64,000 nucleotides of DNA from Flavobacteriales bacterium (lineage in GTDB: Bacteria; Bacteroidota; Bacteroidia; Flavobacteriales_F; PHOS-HE28): NCBI GenBank assembly GCA_016699575.1, contig CP064979.1, positions 2,418,001 through 2,482,000 on the forward strand. The letters run 5' to 3'. This document shows positions 53,020 to 60,446 of this stretch, piece by piece (position 1 is the first letter of the stretch; each line of letters starts with the position of its first letter). Made by a program: the position numbers and the translations under genes. Under the pieces are notes generated by a model. That model was not told the DNA's origin. It saw only the letters and a program-made list of their open reading frames with translations, and ran no database searches.

Positions 53020-54744
53020 ATGAAACGACTCTCCACTGTTCTATTGCTGGCTGCAAGCGTCGCATCACCTGCGGTCGCGCAGACACCGGAACCCGCCCAG
53101 ATCTTCGGCACCAACGGCTGTGCGGATATCGCCTTGCCCATCACATCCCAAGCGGCCTTCAAGAGCCACGCTTTGCAAGCCGACGGCAAGCTCTTGCTCG
53201 CAGGCTGGGGTGGAAATGGCTTTCCCTACTACGCGCTCATGGCCAGGGTCGACACCGCATGCGGTGCGCTCGACCCCACCTTCGGGCAGAACGGCGTGCT
53301 CGCGCATCACTTCGAGCAACGCACCATCTGCAGCAGCATCGCGGTGCAGGCCGATGGCAGGATCGTGGGCGGCGGTTTGATCGCGGCCAGCAACGCGGGC
53401 TCCGGCCAGTTCCCCGGAGTTTGGCGCTACAACGCGGACGGATCGGTGGACAACACCTTCAACGGGACAGGCTACAACAACACTGGCTTCTCCACGGGCT
53501 CGGCCACGGGCAAAGCGGAAGAGGTCTTCATCGATGCGGATGGCCGCATACTCGCCGCCATCATCGGCAATGCGCAACTGGGTGTGTTCCGCTATACGAC
53601 CGACGGAGTTCTTGATCCCAGCTACTCAGCGGACGGTCGCGCGGAGATGCCCGTTGGTTACACCCCGTTCAACGAGGACCTTGGCGCGGTGATGGACCCC
53701 GACGGATCCGTGACCATCGCCGGTCTCGTTGGTACGAGCCCATTCGATCCGTACTTCATGGCGCTCGCTCGTTTCCTTCCCGATGGCGATCCCGATCCGG
53801 CTTTCGGTACCAACGGCCTTGCGCTGCATCCGACCATATCAACCAGCCATCTCGGCGGCCCCGATGGTTTCAAGGATTGGAGCATGGTGCGCCGCCCCGG
53901 TGGCGGATTCCTCGTGGGCTATGGCGCGCACGACGGCGATACGCGTCCGAGCATTGCCGCATTCAACGAGGATGGCTCCATCGATCTCACCTACGGCACC
54001 GATGGTATCTTCCAGGTCACGGGAAGCAATCCGGTGGGCAGTGGGCTGTGGATGGATGATGATGGAAGCGTACTGCTCTTCCACCGGCAAAGCAACATCA
54101 CCAATGGACCTGGTGCCATCTTGAGGTTGACACCCGGCGGGCAACCCGACGCGGGCTTCGGCACCAACGGCGTGCTCCAGTCGCCGTTCGCCAACCGCGG
54201 TTTCGTGCATGGCTTCCGGCTCAGTGGCGGAGACCTCATCACCTACGGCGCGAACAACAACAATGGCAACGGCTCTGTGTTCCGCTTCAGCCTGGATGTG
54301 GAAGCGAACGCGTTGCCTGTTATCTCCTTCGACTTTCCGGACCTCACCGTGAGCGGCGGCGGCAGTGTTCAGTGGTTCCTCGATGGAACACCGATCGGCG
54401 GTGCTATGGCGAGCACACACACACCCACGCAGAACGGCACTTACACCGTGGAGATGAACTCCTTCGGCTGCATCAACACCTCGCCGCCCTTCCAGTTCCT
54501 GAGCACGGGCATCGCTGATGCGCAGGAAGCAGGCATCACTTTCCGTCAGGACCTGGCTGCTGGTGTGCTCTTCATCCAGAACAATGCGGCCGCCACCGAC
54601 TGGTTGCTCGTTGATGCGAGCGGTCGCGCATTGCGCAATGGTGTGTTGCGCTCAGGAGCGAACGAGGTTTCTACGACCGACTTGCGCAGCGGGGTGTACG
54701 TGCTGCGCTGCGGTGGGCAGGTGCATCGGTTCGTGAAGCCTTAA
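53020..54744 (+). CDS. Secreted delta-60 repeat protein with T9SS-like C-terminus
   Basis: 574 residues with a signal peptide (about 1-20, ending SPAVA|Q). Residues 40-420 hold delta-60 repeats, each with ALQADGKLLLAG- or DPTFGxNGV-type motifs, expected to form a beta-propeller. From about 505 to 574 (FRQDLAAGVLFIQNN, LVDASGRAL, GVYVLRCGGQVHRFVKP) the end has T9SS type A character. A strong terminator follows. Function unknown. Confidence 0.85.
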   Translation: MKRLSTVLLLAASVASPAVAQTPEPAQIFGTNGCADIALPITSQAAFKSHALQADGKLLLAGWGGNGFPYYALMARVDTACGALDPTFGQNGVLAHHFEQRTICSSIAVQADGRIVGGGLIAASNAGSGQFPGVWRYNADGSVDNTFNGTGYNNTGFSTGSATGKAEEVFIDADGRILAAIIGNAQLGVFRYTTDGVLDPSYSADGRAEMPVGYTPFNEDLGAVMDPDGSVTIAGLVGTSPFDPYFMALARFLPDGDPDPAFGTNGLALHPTISTSHLGGPDGFKDWSMVRRPGGGFLVGYGAHDGDTRPSIAAFNEDGSIDLTYGTDGIFQVTGSNPVGSGLWMDDDGSVLLFHRQSNITNGPGAILRLTPGGQPDAGFGTNGVLQSPFANRGFVHGFRLSGGDLITYGANNNNGNGSVFRFSLDVEANALPVISFDFPDLTVSGGGSVQWFLDGTPIGGAMASTHTPTQNGTYTVEMNSFGCINTSPPFQFLSTGIADAQEAGITFRQDLAAGVLFIQNNAAATDWLLVDASGRALRNGVLRSGANEVSTTDLRSGVYVLRCGGQVHRFVKP

Positions 54745-54762
54745 TGAAGACGAACGAATGAG

Positions 54763-54800
54763 CAGGCCCGCTTCAGAGGAAGCGGGCCTGTTTGCATTTG
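54763..54800 (+). terminator. Rho-independent terminator after the delta-60 gene
   Basis: Perfect 12-bp stem CAGGCCCGCTTC/GAAGCGGGCCTG with an AGAG loop, followed by TTTGCATTT. It isolates the accessory block that follows. Confidence 0.9.
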
Positions 54801-54872
54801 GGGAATAGCGTGTTGTTACGGATCACTAAAGTTGCTTCGCTTCGTGCTGATGCTCCATTTGAGTGCAGATGC

Positions 54873-54940
54873 GCGCTCACGATCGCAACCAAGGAGCAAG
54901 CCTCGGCTGGACCTTCGCCCCAGCTCCTGCCAGCACGTCG
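54873..54940 (+). repeat. Degenerate copy of the ALDH gene 5' end (farthest, copy D)
   Basis: GCTCACGATCGCAACCAAG aligns with GCTCACGATGGCAACCAAG of the 58078 copy, but the start codon is ATC. Further matches are CTCG-GCTGG, CCCCAGCTCCTG and CAGCACGTCG, which correspond to codons DW, PAP and HV of the ALDH. Similarity ends at CACGTCG, the same codon as in the other copies. This is the least conserved of the copies. Confidence 0.65.
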
Positions 54941-54988
54941 AACGAGTTGGAGAGGATAATGATCCACCGCAAGGCGCGTTGTAGCACC

Positions 54989-55669
54989 ATGAAACCGGAA
55001 CGCATGCTACTTCGGACTCTCGCCCTGGTTGTGATCGCAACGCTGATCCGATCCGATGCGATGAGCCAGATGACCCGGTTCGAAGCCGGGTTGCAGCTCG
55101 GTCCAAGCCTCAGCTGGTTGCGCGGCAACAAGGCGATCGACGGTACCGATGCCCTATTGGGCCCTGCCGCCGGCCTCTCATTGCAGTATAACACTTCTTC
55201 CGTGTTCGGGATCCGCCTCGGCGCGGGTTACCAGGAGAAAGGGTACAGCTCCGATGTCACCTTCACCGACATCAATGGCAACACGATAGGATCGGGGACC
55301 GTTCGTTACGAGCTGCACTATCTCAGCATTCCGCTGATGCTCCGTTTCGGGTTCGGCGAGAAAGTCAGGGTCACTGCCGGTGCAGGTGGTTACGCCGGCG
55401 TGCTGATGTCCGGGCAGCTCACGTCCAAGGGCTTCGACCTTGCGGACCAGACCGTGACCGACGATTTCGAGAACCTCGATCTCGGCATCTGCGCCAGCAT
55501 CGCCGGGTCCTTTCCGCTCGGTGCACACTTCGGGCTGAACACAGAGGTGCGCTACGACAAGGGGCTCACCAACATCAGCGCGCTGCCGGTGGTGGACGAT
55601 GGCAGCATCCGCACCAACGCGGTGAGCCTGCTTGTTGGTTGCAGCTACCGGTTCGGCAAGGCGATCTAG
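54989..55669 (+). CDS. Outer-membrane beta-barrel protein (PorT-like family)
   Basis: 226 residues with a signal peptide (about 1-27, ending DAMS|Q). Repeated amphipathic beta strands (FEAGLQLGPSLSWL, VFGIRLGAGYQEKGY, HYLSIPLMLRFGFG) and a terminal strand ending CSYRFGKAI fit the eight-stranded barrel family common in Bacteroidota. It is the first cargo gene after the degenerate ALDH leader copy. ATG 54989 is chosen; M48 and earlier M33 are alternatives. Confidence 0.85.
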   Translation: MKPERMLLRTLALVVIATLIRSDAMSQMTRFEAGLQLGPSLSWLRGNKAIDGTDALLGPAAGLSLQYNTSSVFGIRLGAGYQEKGYSSDVTFTDINGNTIGSGTVRYELHYLSIPLMLRFGFGEKVRVTAGAGGYAGVLMSGQLTSKGFDLADQTVTDDFENLDLGICASIAGSFPLGAHFGLNTEVRYDKGLTNISALPVVDDGSIRTNAVSLLVGCSYRFGKAI

Positions 55670-55698
55670 CTTCACCGGCGGCGTTGCGTTGCGCCGCA

Positions 55699-56787
55699 AT
55701 GGTGATGCCCCTGCGTGTGTTGCTTGCCTGTGCCCTGCTCGGTGGATCGATCTTCGCCGGCGTGCTGCGTGCGCAGGATCATGCCGCGTTCGCCGATAGC
55801 ATGCGCCTCGCGCACCGCATCCCCGAGCTCGGGTACGCCGTGGTATCGGCGGACAGCGTGTTGGAGCTGCATGTGCTCGGCACCAAGCGGGTCGATCGCG
55901 CCTGGCCCGCGGATGAGGACGACCGTTTCCGCATCGGCTCCAACACCAAGACCATCACCGCGCTCATCGCTGCACAACTGGTCCATCAAGGGAAGCTCTC
56001 GTGGGACACGCGCTTCTTCGACCTCATTCCGGAGATGCGCAAAGGCGCGCGCAAGGTGTACCGGCAACTCACCCTGCGCGACCTGCTCAGCTTCCGCACG
56101 CGGCTGTACAAGTACACCTACACCGATGCGGAACCCCGGCGCGAAGACCTCACCGGCGATGAAGCGGAACAACGGCGCCAGCTCGCGGCTTGGGGCTTCG
56201 CGCACAAGCCACTGCACACCAAGGACAGCATCAACTTCTCCAACCTCGCTTTCGTGGCCGCTGGGCTGATGTTGGAAAAGGCCAGCGGGCGCAGCTATAA
56301 GCAACTGGTGGGCGAGCTGGGCGCGCAACTCGGTATCCATTTCGACTTCGGTGCGCCCAATACCAGCGACACGCTTCAACCTTGGGGACACGATGCGCAA
56401 CTTGTTCCGCAGCCACCTTCAACAGATCACAAGCTTGCTTGGCTCGAGGCAGCGGGCAACATCAATGTGAGCCTGCCCGAACACGCGCGTTTCATACAGG
56501 AACTGCTGCGCGGAGCGCAGGGTCGATCACCGCTCCTCCCACAGGCCGGGTTCGATGATCTTCTCTTTGGTCGGTCGCGCTTCGCCCTGGGCTGGTGGTG
56601 GGGTGTGGATGGACAGGGAAAGAGGCTGGCCTGGCACCAAGGCAACCCCGGCAGCTTTCTGAGCGTGGTGTACGTGCATGCCGATGTGGACCGTGCATAC
56701 ATCGTGTTCGCCAACGTGCAAAGCGATGATGCTGCGGAGGGAATGCGGGTGCTGTATGACACATTGAGCGCTGATCCCGGCCAATAG
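55699..56787 (+). CDS. Serine hydrolase of the beta-lactamase/DD-peptidase family
   Basis: 362 residues with a signal peptide (about 1-26, ending LRA|Q). The SxxK motif is SNTK (S81, K84). The usual YxN Tyr is replaced by Phe in NFSNLAF, and HxG appears as HQGNPG. The Tyr change could lower activity. Class C-like exported enzymes act on beta-lactams, peptides or esters; the substrate is not known. It ends 11 bp before the next ALDH leader copy. Confidence 0.85.
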   Translation: MVMPLRVLLACALLGGSIFAGVLRAQDHAAFADSMRLAHRIPELGYAVVSADSVLELHVLGTKRVDRAWPADEDDRFRIGSNTKTITALIAAQLVHQGKLSWDTRFFDLIPEMRKGARKVYRQLTLRDLLSFRTRLYKYTYTDAEPRREDLTGDEAEQRRQLAAWGFAHKPLHTKDSINFSNLAFVAAGLMLEKASGRSYKQLVGELGAQLGIHFDFGAPNTSDTLQPWGHDAQLVPQPPSTDHKLAWLEAAGNINVSLPEHARFIQELLRGAQGRSPLLPQAGFDDLLFGRSRFALGWWWGVDGQGKRLAWHQGNPGSFLSVVYVHADVDRAYIVFANVQSDDAAEGMRVLYDTLSADPGQ

Positions 56788-56798
56788 CGCGAGCCATC

Positions 56799-56806
56799 TA
56801 CCTTCG
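56799..56806 (+). promoter_or_regulatory. -7 box of ALDH leader copy A
   Basis: TACCTTCG, 6 nt before the ATG at 56813. Identical in the 58064 copy (TACCTTCG) and similar at the intact gene (CACCTTTG at 58645). The spacing predicts an almost leaderless mRNA. Confidence 0.55.
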
Positions 56807-56812
56807 CTCACA

Positions 56813-56902
56813 ATGGCAACCAAGAGGAAGCCCCTCGACTGGCAACTCGTCCCCGCCCCCGAGTCCAAGGACCACGTGCATTGTCCGCCCCGTCGGTTCT
56901 AA
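56813..56902 (+). pseudogene. ALDH 5'-end remnant (leader copy A)
   Basis: 29 codons, MATKRKPLDWQLVPAPESKD then HV, followed by six unrelated codons and TAA. The first 22 codons align with the intact ALDH start (MAKKKTLDWQLAPAPESKDH). Similarity ends after HV. The stop overlaps the antitoxin's -7 box, and the antitoxin ATG is 12 bp later. The fragment may be translated as a leader peptide. Confidence 0.8.
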
Positions 56903-56907
56903 CTTTG
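56881..56907 (+). promoter_or_regulatory. Promoter of the VapBC45-like pair
   Basis: TTG at 56881-56883, 16 nt, then TAACTTTG at 56900-56907, a perfect -7 box. The antitoxin ATG (56915) begins 7 nt after the box, so the transcript is probably leaderless. Confidence 0.65.
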
Positions 56908-56914
56908 GCCCGTC

Positions 56915-57628
56915 ATGTCCGCCAAGCAAACTCATATCGGTTTGAGGGATACGCCAGCCTATACGATGGCTCAAGCGGCTCATTATTTGGGCCTGCCCTA
57001 TAGCACGGTGAAGTCTTGGGTGGTCGGCCAGACCTACTACGATTCGAAGGAGCAGGAGAAATTCCTGAAGCCGCTCATTCATCCAGCTGACAAGGACGAG
57101 AACGTTCTCTCCTTTCGCAACCTCGTCGAGTTGCACGTCCTTTCCGTGACACGCAGGGAGTACAAGATCCCCATGCCACAGGTCAGGATCGCGATCGAGT
57201 ACATCAAGAAGGAGATCGGGACGGCGCATCCGCTGTCGGATGTTGATCTGCAAACCGACGGTGTTGACCTACTGGTCGAGCAGCTCGGTCAACTTGTGGC
57301 CGCGAACAAAGGCGGACAAGTCACCATGCGTGATGTTGTTCTGCAGTATTTGAAGAGGATAGAGCGCGATAAGCATGGCGTCCCCCTCCGTCTCTATCCA
57401 TTCACCAGAAAGGCGGCGTTCGACCAACAACCTCGTTTGGTCGTCATCGATCCTGAACTTTCGTTCGGCCGGCTCGCGCTCGCGGACATCGGTGTTTCAA
57501 CTCGCATGATCGCCAATCGGATCAAGGCTGGCGAATCGATCGAAGATCTCATGGCGGATTACAACTGCTCTTCAGAGATGATCGTCGAAGCATTGCGGTG
57601 TGAAATGACCATCTCGGATGCCGCCTGA
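56915..57628 (+). CDS. VapB45-like antitoxin (DUF433 domain)
   Basis: 237 residues, the same size as M. tuberculosis VapB45 (Rv2018, 239). An N-terminal HTH-like region (YTMAQAAHYLGLPYSTVKSW, about 16-35) and a C-terminal DUF433 domain (VVIDPELSFGRLALADIGVS, MADYNCSSEMIVEAL, about 175-235). It should bind and neutralise the toxin and repress the operon. It overlaps the toxin gene by 11 bp. The gene has lower GC than its neighbours, as expected for an acquired module. Confidence 0.85.
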   Translation: MSAKQTHIGLRDTPAYTMAQAAHYLGLPYSTVKSWVVGQTYYDSKEQEKFLKPLIHPADKDENVLSFRNLVELHVLSVTRREYKIPMPQVRIAIEYIKKEIGTAHPLSDVDLQTDGVDLLVEQLGQLVAANKGGQVTMRDVVLQYLKRIERDKHGVPLRLYPFTRKAAFDQQPRLVVIDPELSFGRLALADIGVSTRMIANRIKAGESIEDLMADYNCSSEMIVEALRCEMTISDAA

Positions 57629-58043
57629 TGCTTCCAGCGAACCGGAGATCGTCTTCTTTGTCGACCGTTGTCTAGGTCGGCTCAAGGTGGTCGAGGCTCT
57701 GACGGCCGCAGGCTACAAAGCCATCCCGCACGATAAGCTCTTCAAACAGAACGCCAGGGATCATGAATGGCTGCCGAAGGTGGCCAAGCTCGGATGCGTG
57801 ATCCTATCATTCGACGAGCACTTGAAAACGAATGCCCTGGAACGACTGGCGATCAAGAACTCCAAGGCCGGTGTGTTCGTCCTGGTTTCAAAGAACCTGG
57901 TCGGTGAAGAAATGGCGGCGGCATTCGTCAAAGCCGCACCGGCGATGAAAAGGTTCGCAGCGAAGCACAAACGCCAACCGTTCGTTGCCAAGGTGTATGG
58001 CACCGGCGCCGTCGCCCCTTGGAAGTGGGACCAGCACCTGTAG
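57618..58043 (+). CDS. VapC45-like PIN-like toxin
   Basis: 141 residues, close to VapC45 (Rv2019, 138). The PIN-like fold starts IVFFVDRCLG with D16 as a likely metal ligand; further acidic residues are in ARDHEWLP and LSFDEHL. It probably cuts RNA when free of antitoxin. It overlaps the antitoxin by 11 bp. It is the last gene of the second cargo block; the next ALDH leader copy begins 21 bp later. Confidence 0.85.
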   Translation: MPPDASSEPEIVFFVDRCLGRLKVVEALTAAGYKAIPHDKLFKQNARDHEWLPKVAKLGCVILSFDEHLKTNALERLAIKNSKAGVFVLVSKNLVGEEMAAAFVKAAPAMKRFAAKHKRQPFVAKVYGTGAVAPWKWDQHL

Positions 58044-58063
58044 TTCTGGAAGGGTAGCCCCTC

Positions 58064-58071
58064 TACCTTCG
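58064..58071 (+). promoter_or_regulatory. -7 box of ALDH leader copy B
   Basis: TACCTTCG, 6 nt before the ATG at 58078; identical to the box at 56799. Confidence 0.55.
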
Positions 58072-58077
58072 CTCACG

Positions 58078-58176
58078 ATGGCAACCAAGAACAGAGCGAT
58101 CGACTGGCAACCTGCCTGTCCGGCAGGCAGGCTCGCTCCAGCCCCCGAGTCCAAGGAACACGTCCGAATTCTGTGA
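58078..58176 (+). pseudogene. ALDH 5'-end remnant (leader copy B) with palindrome insertion
   Basis: 32 codons: MATKNRAIDWQ, then an in-frame 21-bp insertion (58111-58131, coding PACPAGR) with an 8-bp palindrome, then LAPAPESKEHVRI, L and stop. Without the insertion it matches the intact ALDH start up to VRI. TGA overlaps the ATG of the next gene by one base (TGATG), so the remnant may act as a translated leader. Confidence 0.8.
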
Positions 58177-58664
58177 TGAAGCACTTCCACAGTAAGTCTC
58201 AACTGGGAGAGGACGACGTCAAGTACATCATCGTTGAGAAAGGCGAGCGACTGACGGTTCGCTTTGGTGAAGTGGACAAGGACAATGATGGCGCGCCGAT
58301 CTCGCAAGGCATCAAGCTCTGGTTGAACCGTTGTGAACTGCTATTGGGAGAAGTGCCGGTCGAAGCAGGTCGTGTGATCATCTGGCATGCTGAGAAGCCC
58401 AAGCCAATGCGTGTGTCTGGTGGTCACGCGCACATCTACGCGAAGGAGGTGATTCTCACCGTAGGCAAGACAAGCGGAGAGAATGCTAATCTTGGACTGT
58501 TCAACGTTTGGACTTCAGACAACCAGCGCTGCTACGAGTTCTCGAGAAGCAGCAGCATATCGGACAAGGACCAGAAGCGCTTCACAGCAAGACATGGCTG
58601 GTCGAAAAGCGACAAGGCGACCATGGCCTTTGAGATAGAACGAACACCTTTGGCCAATGGCTAA
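58176..58664 (+). CDS. Protein of unknown function, third cargo gene
   Basis: 162 residues, no signal peptide. The sequence is mixed alpha/beta with VRFGEVDKDNDG, LLGEVPVEAGRVIIW and a charged C-terminus. No family is recognised. It starts at ATG 58176 inside the stop of the leader copy and ends 8 bp inside the intact ALDH gene, so its last codons (PLANG) come from the ALDH promoter region. GC content is visibly lower than in the ALDH gene. It is likely acquired. Confidence 0.7.
   Translation: MKHFHSKSQLGEDDVKYIIVEKGERLTVRFGEVDKDNDGAPISQGIKLWLNRCELLLGEVPVEAGRVIIWHAEKPKPMRVSGGHAHIYAKEVILTVGKTSGENANLGLFNVWTSDNQRCYEFSRSSSISDKDQKRFTARHGWSKSDKATMAFEIERTPLANG
58645..58652 (+). promoter_or_regulatory. 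-7-like box of the intact ALDH gene
   Basis: CACCTTTG, 4 nt before the ATG at 58657, inside the end of the preceding gene. It corresponds to the TACCTTCG boxes of the leader copies. Confidence 0.4.
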
Positions 58665-60111
58665 GAAGAAGACCCTCGACTGGCAGTTGGCTCCTGCTCC
58701 CGAAAGCAAGGACCACGTCCGCATCGACCCCCAATACGAGCTCTTCATCAACGGCAAGTGGCAGAAGCCGAAGAGCGGCAACTACTTCGACACCATCAAC
58801 CCCGCCAACGAGCAGAAGCTCGCGCGCATCGCCGAGGCGGGCGAGGCCGATGTGGACGCCGCCGTGAAGGCCGCCCGCAAGGCTTACGACACCGTGTGGT
58901 CGAAGATGCCCGCGGCCGAACGCGCCAAGTACATCTACCGCATCGCGCGGCTGCTGCAGGAGAAGGCCCGCGAGTTCGCCGTCATCGAAAGCATGGACGG
59001 CGGCAAGGCCATCCGCGAAAGCCGCGACGTGGACGTGCCGCTCGCCGCCGCGCACTTCTTCTACTACGCCGGTTGGGCCGACAAGCTGCACTACGCCTTC
59101 CCCGGCAAGACCGTATCGCCGCTCGGCGTGGCCGGCCAGGTCATCCCCTGGAACTTCCCGCTGCTCATGACCGCGTGGAAGCTCGCCCCCGCGCTGGCCT
59201 GCGGCAACACCGTGGTACTGAAGCCCGCCGAGACCACCCCGCTCACCGCGCTCAAACTCGCCGAACTGCTGCAGGAGGCCGAGCTCCCCGATGGCGTCGT
59301 CAACATCGTCACCGGTGCGGGCGCCACGGGCGCGGCGGTCGTCAATCATCCCGATGTGAACAAGGTCGCCTTCACCGGCAGCACCGGCGTGGGCAAGCTC
59401 ATCCAGCGCGCCACCGCGGGCAGCGGCAAGAAGCTCACCCTCGAGCTCGGCGGCAAGGCGGCCAACATCATCTTCGCCGACGCCACCATCGACCAGGCCG
59501 TCGAAGGCATCATCAACGGCATCTACTTCAACCAGGGCCACGTATGCTGCGCCGGCAGCCGCCTCTTCGTGGAGGAAGGCGTGCACGACGAAGTGATCCG
59601 CAAGCTCAAGCACCGCATGCGCTCGCTCGTCGTGGGCGATCCGCTCGACAAGAACACCGACATCGGCGCCATCAACAGCAAGGAGCAGCTTGCCACGATC
59701 AACCGCTACCTCAAGATCGGCGTAGCCGACGGGGCTGAGATCTACTCGCCGACTTGCGACTTGCCGACTAAGGGATTTTGGTGCCGCCCCACGCTCTTCC
59801 TCAATGTGGCGCAGAGCGCGCGCATCGCGCAGGAAGAGATCTTCGGCCCCGTGCTCGCCGTGCAGACCTTCCGCACCGTGGACGAGGTGATCCAGAAAGC
59901 CAACAACACGCCCTACGGCCTCAGCGCCGGCGTGTGGACGGACAAAGGCAGCAAGATCTTCAACCTCACGAGCAAATTGCGCGCGGGCGTCATCTGGGCC
60001 AACACCTACAACAAGTTCGATCCCACCTCACCCTTCGGCGGCTACAAGGAAAGCGGCTACGGGCGAGAGGGTGGCTTGCACGGGTTGAGCGCGTACTTGA
60101 ATTTGAATTGA
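58657..60111 (+). CDS. NAD(P)-dependent aldehyde dehydrogenase
   Basis: 484 residues. Catalytic Cys297 in GHVCCAGSR, general-base Glu263 in LELGGKAAN, oxyanion Asn in PWNFPLLM (about 165-172), and FTGSTGVGK for cofactor binding. It oxidises an aldehyde to the acid; the substrate is not clear. The first 22 codons (MAKKKTLDWQLAPAPESKDH) also occur as three remnants upstream. The preceding gene ends 8 bp inside it. The high GC content fits the core genome. Confidence 0.93.
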   Translation: MAKKKTLDWQLAPAPESKDHVRIDPQYELFINGKWQKPKSGNYFDTINPANEQKLARIAEAGEADVDAAVKAARKAYDTVWSKMPAAERAKYIYRIARLLQEKAREFAVIESMDGGKAIRESRDVDVPLAAAHFFYYAGWADKLHYAFPGKTVSPLGVAGQVIPWNFPLLMTAWKLAPALACGNTVVLKPAETTPLTALKLAELLQEAELPDGVVNIVTGAGATGAAVVNHPDVNKVAFTGSTGVGKLIQRATAGSGKKLTLELGGKAANIIFADATIDQAVEGIINGIYFNQGHVCCAGSRLFVEEGVHDEVIRKLKHRMRSLVVGDPLDKNTDIGAINSKEQLATINRYLKIGVADGAEIYSPTCDLPTKGFWCRPTLFLNVAQSARIAQEEIFGPVLAVQTFRTVDEVIQKANNTPYGLSAGVWTDKGSKIFNLTSKLRAGVIWANTYNKFDPTSPFGGYKESGYGREGGLHGLSAYLNLN

Positions 60112-60190
60112 GTAATGCTTGGCGCGATGAGTGCGATGAAGGTTTGGGCGTGCCCCGGCTCAAATGCAGCCGGGTCGCGCTTTCCGCTTC
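60112..60190. repeat. Left half of a REP-like repeat interrupted by the IS110 element
   Basis: Hairpin CCCGGCT/AGCCGGG (60154-60174, 7-nt loop) followed by CGCGCTTTCCGCTTC. A similar CTTTCCGCTGCAA lies 35 bp beyond the right IS end at 61663-61674. The hairpin could also terminate the ALDH transcript, though no T-run follows. Confidence 0.5.
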
Positions 60191-60207
60191 AACTCTAGAC
60201 TTGCCCG

Positions 60208-60396
60208 CCTCGAAGATGGAGATCTTCGGGGAGCGAACGATCACTGAAGGAAACTGAGCAGGATCGCGGGTGAACCATTCCGCTGCATAGGCGCAAGGGC
60301 CTAAAGGACTTATTGGCACCCGTGATCCACTCGGGTCTGAGGCTCGGATAGAATTCCAGGCGTAGTGGCCTAGTAGAGTTGTCGAGCACAGGGCCC
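60208..60396 (+). ncRNA. Candidate bridge RNA of the IS110 element
   Basis: A 5' hairpin (60208-60231, stem CCTCGAAGAT/ATCTTCGGGG) is followed by two internal-loop hairpins. Target loop: 12-bp stem 60261-60272/60317-60328 with an inner stem TAGGC/GCCTA at 60288-60303; guides are 60278-60287 and 60306-60314. Donor loop: stem GCTCG/CGAGC (60342-60346/60383-60387), inner AGGC/GCCT (60358-60371); guides are 60348-60353 and 60374-60381. All four guide strands match the element's ends and flanks. The order matches IS621 bridge RNA. Exact RNA ends are not known. Confidence 0.75.
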
Positions 60397-60446
60397 ATTG
60401 CTCAGTCCCTCCAGCGATCACTTGTCTAACCCAAAGGTACACGGAC

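Noticed and set aside
58078..58176. Leader copy B as an independent small gene
   Set aside because: Its sequence is explained as an ALDH 5' end with a palindrome insertion; it is listed as a remnant instead.
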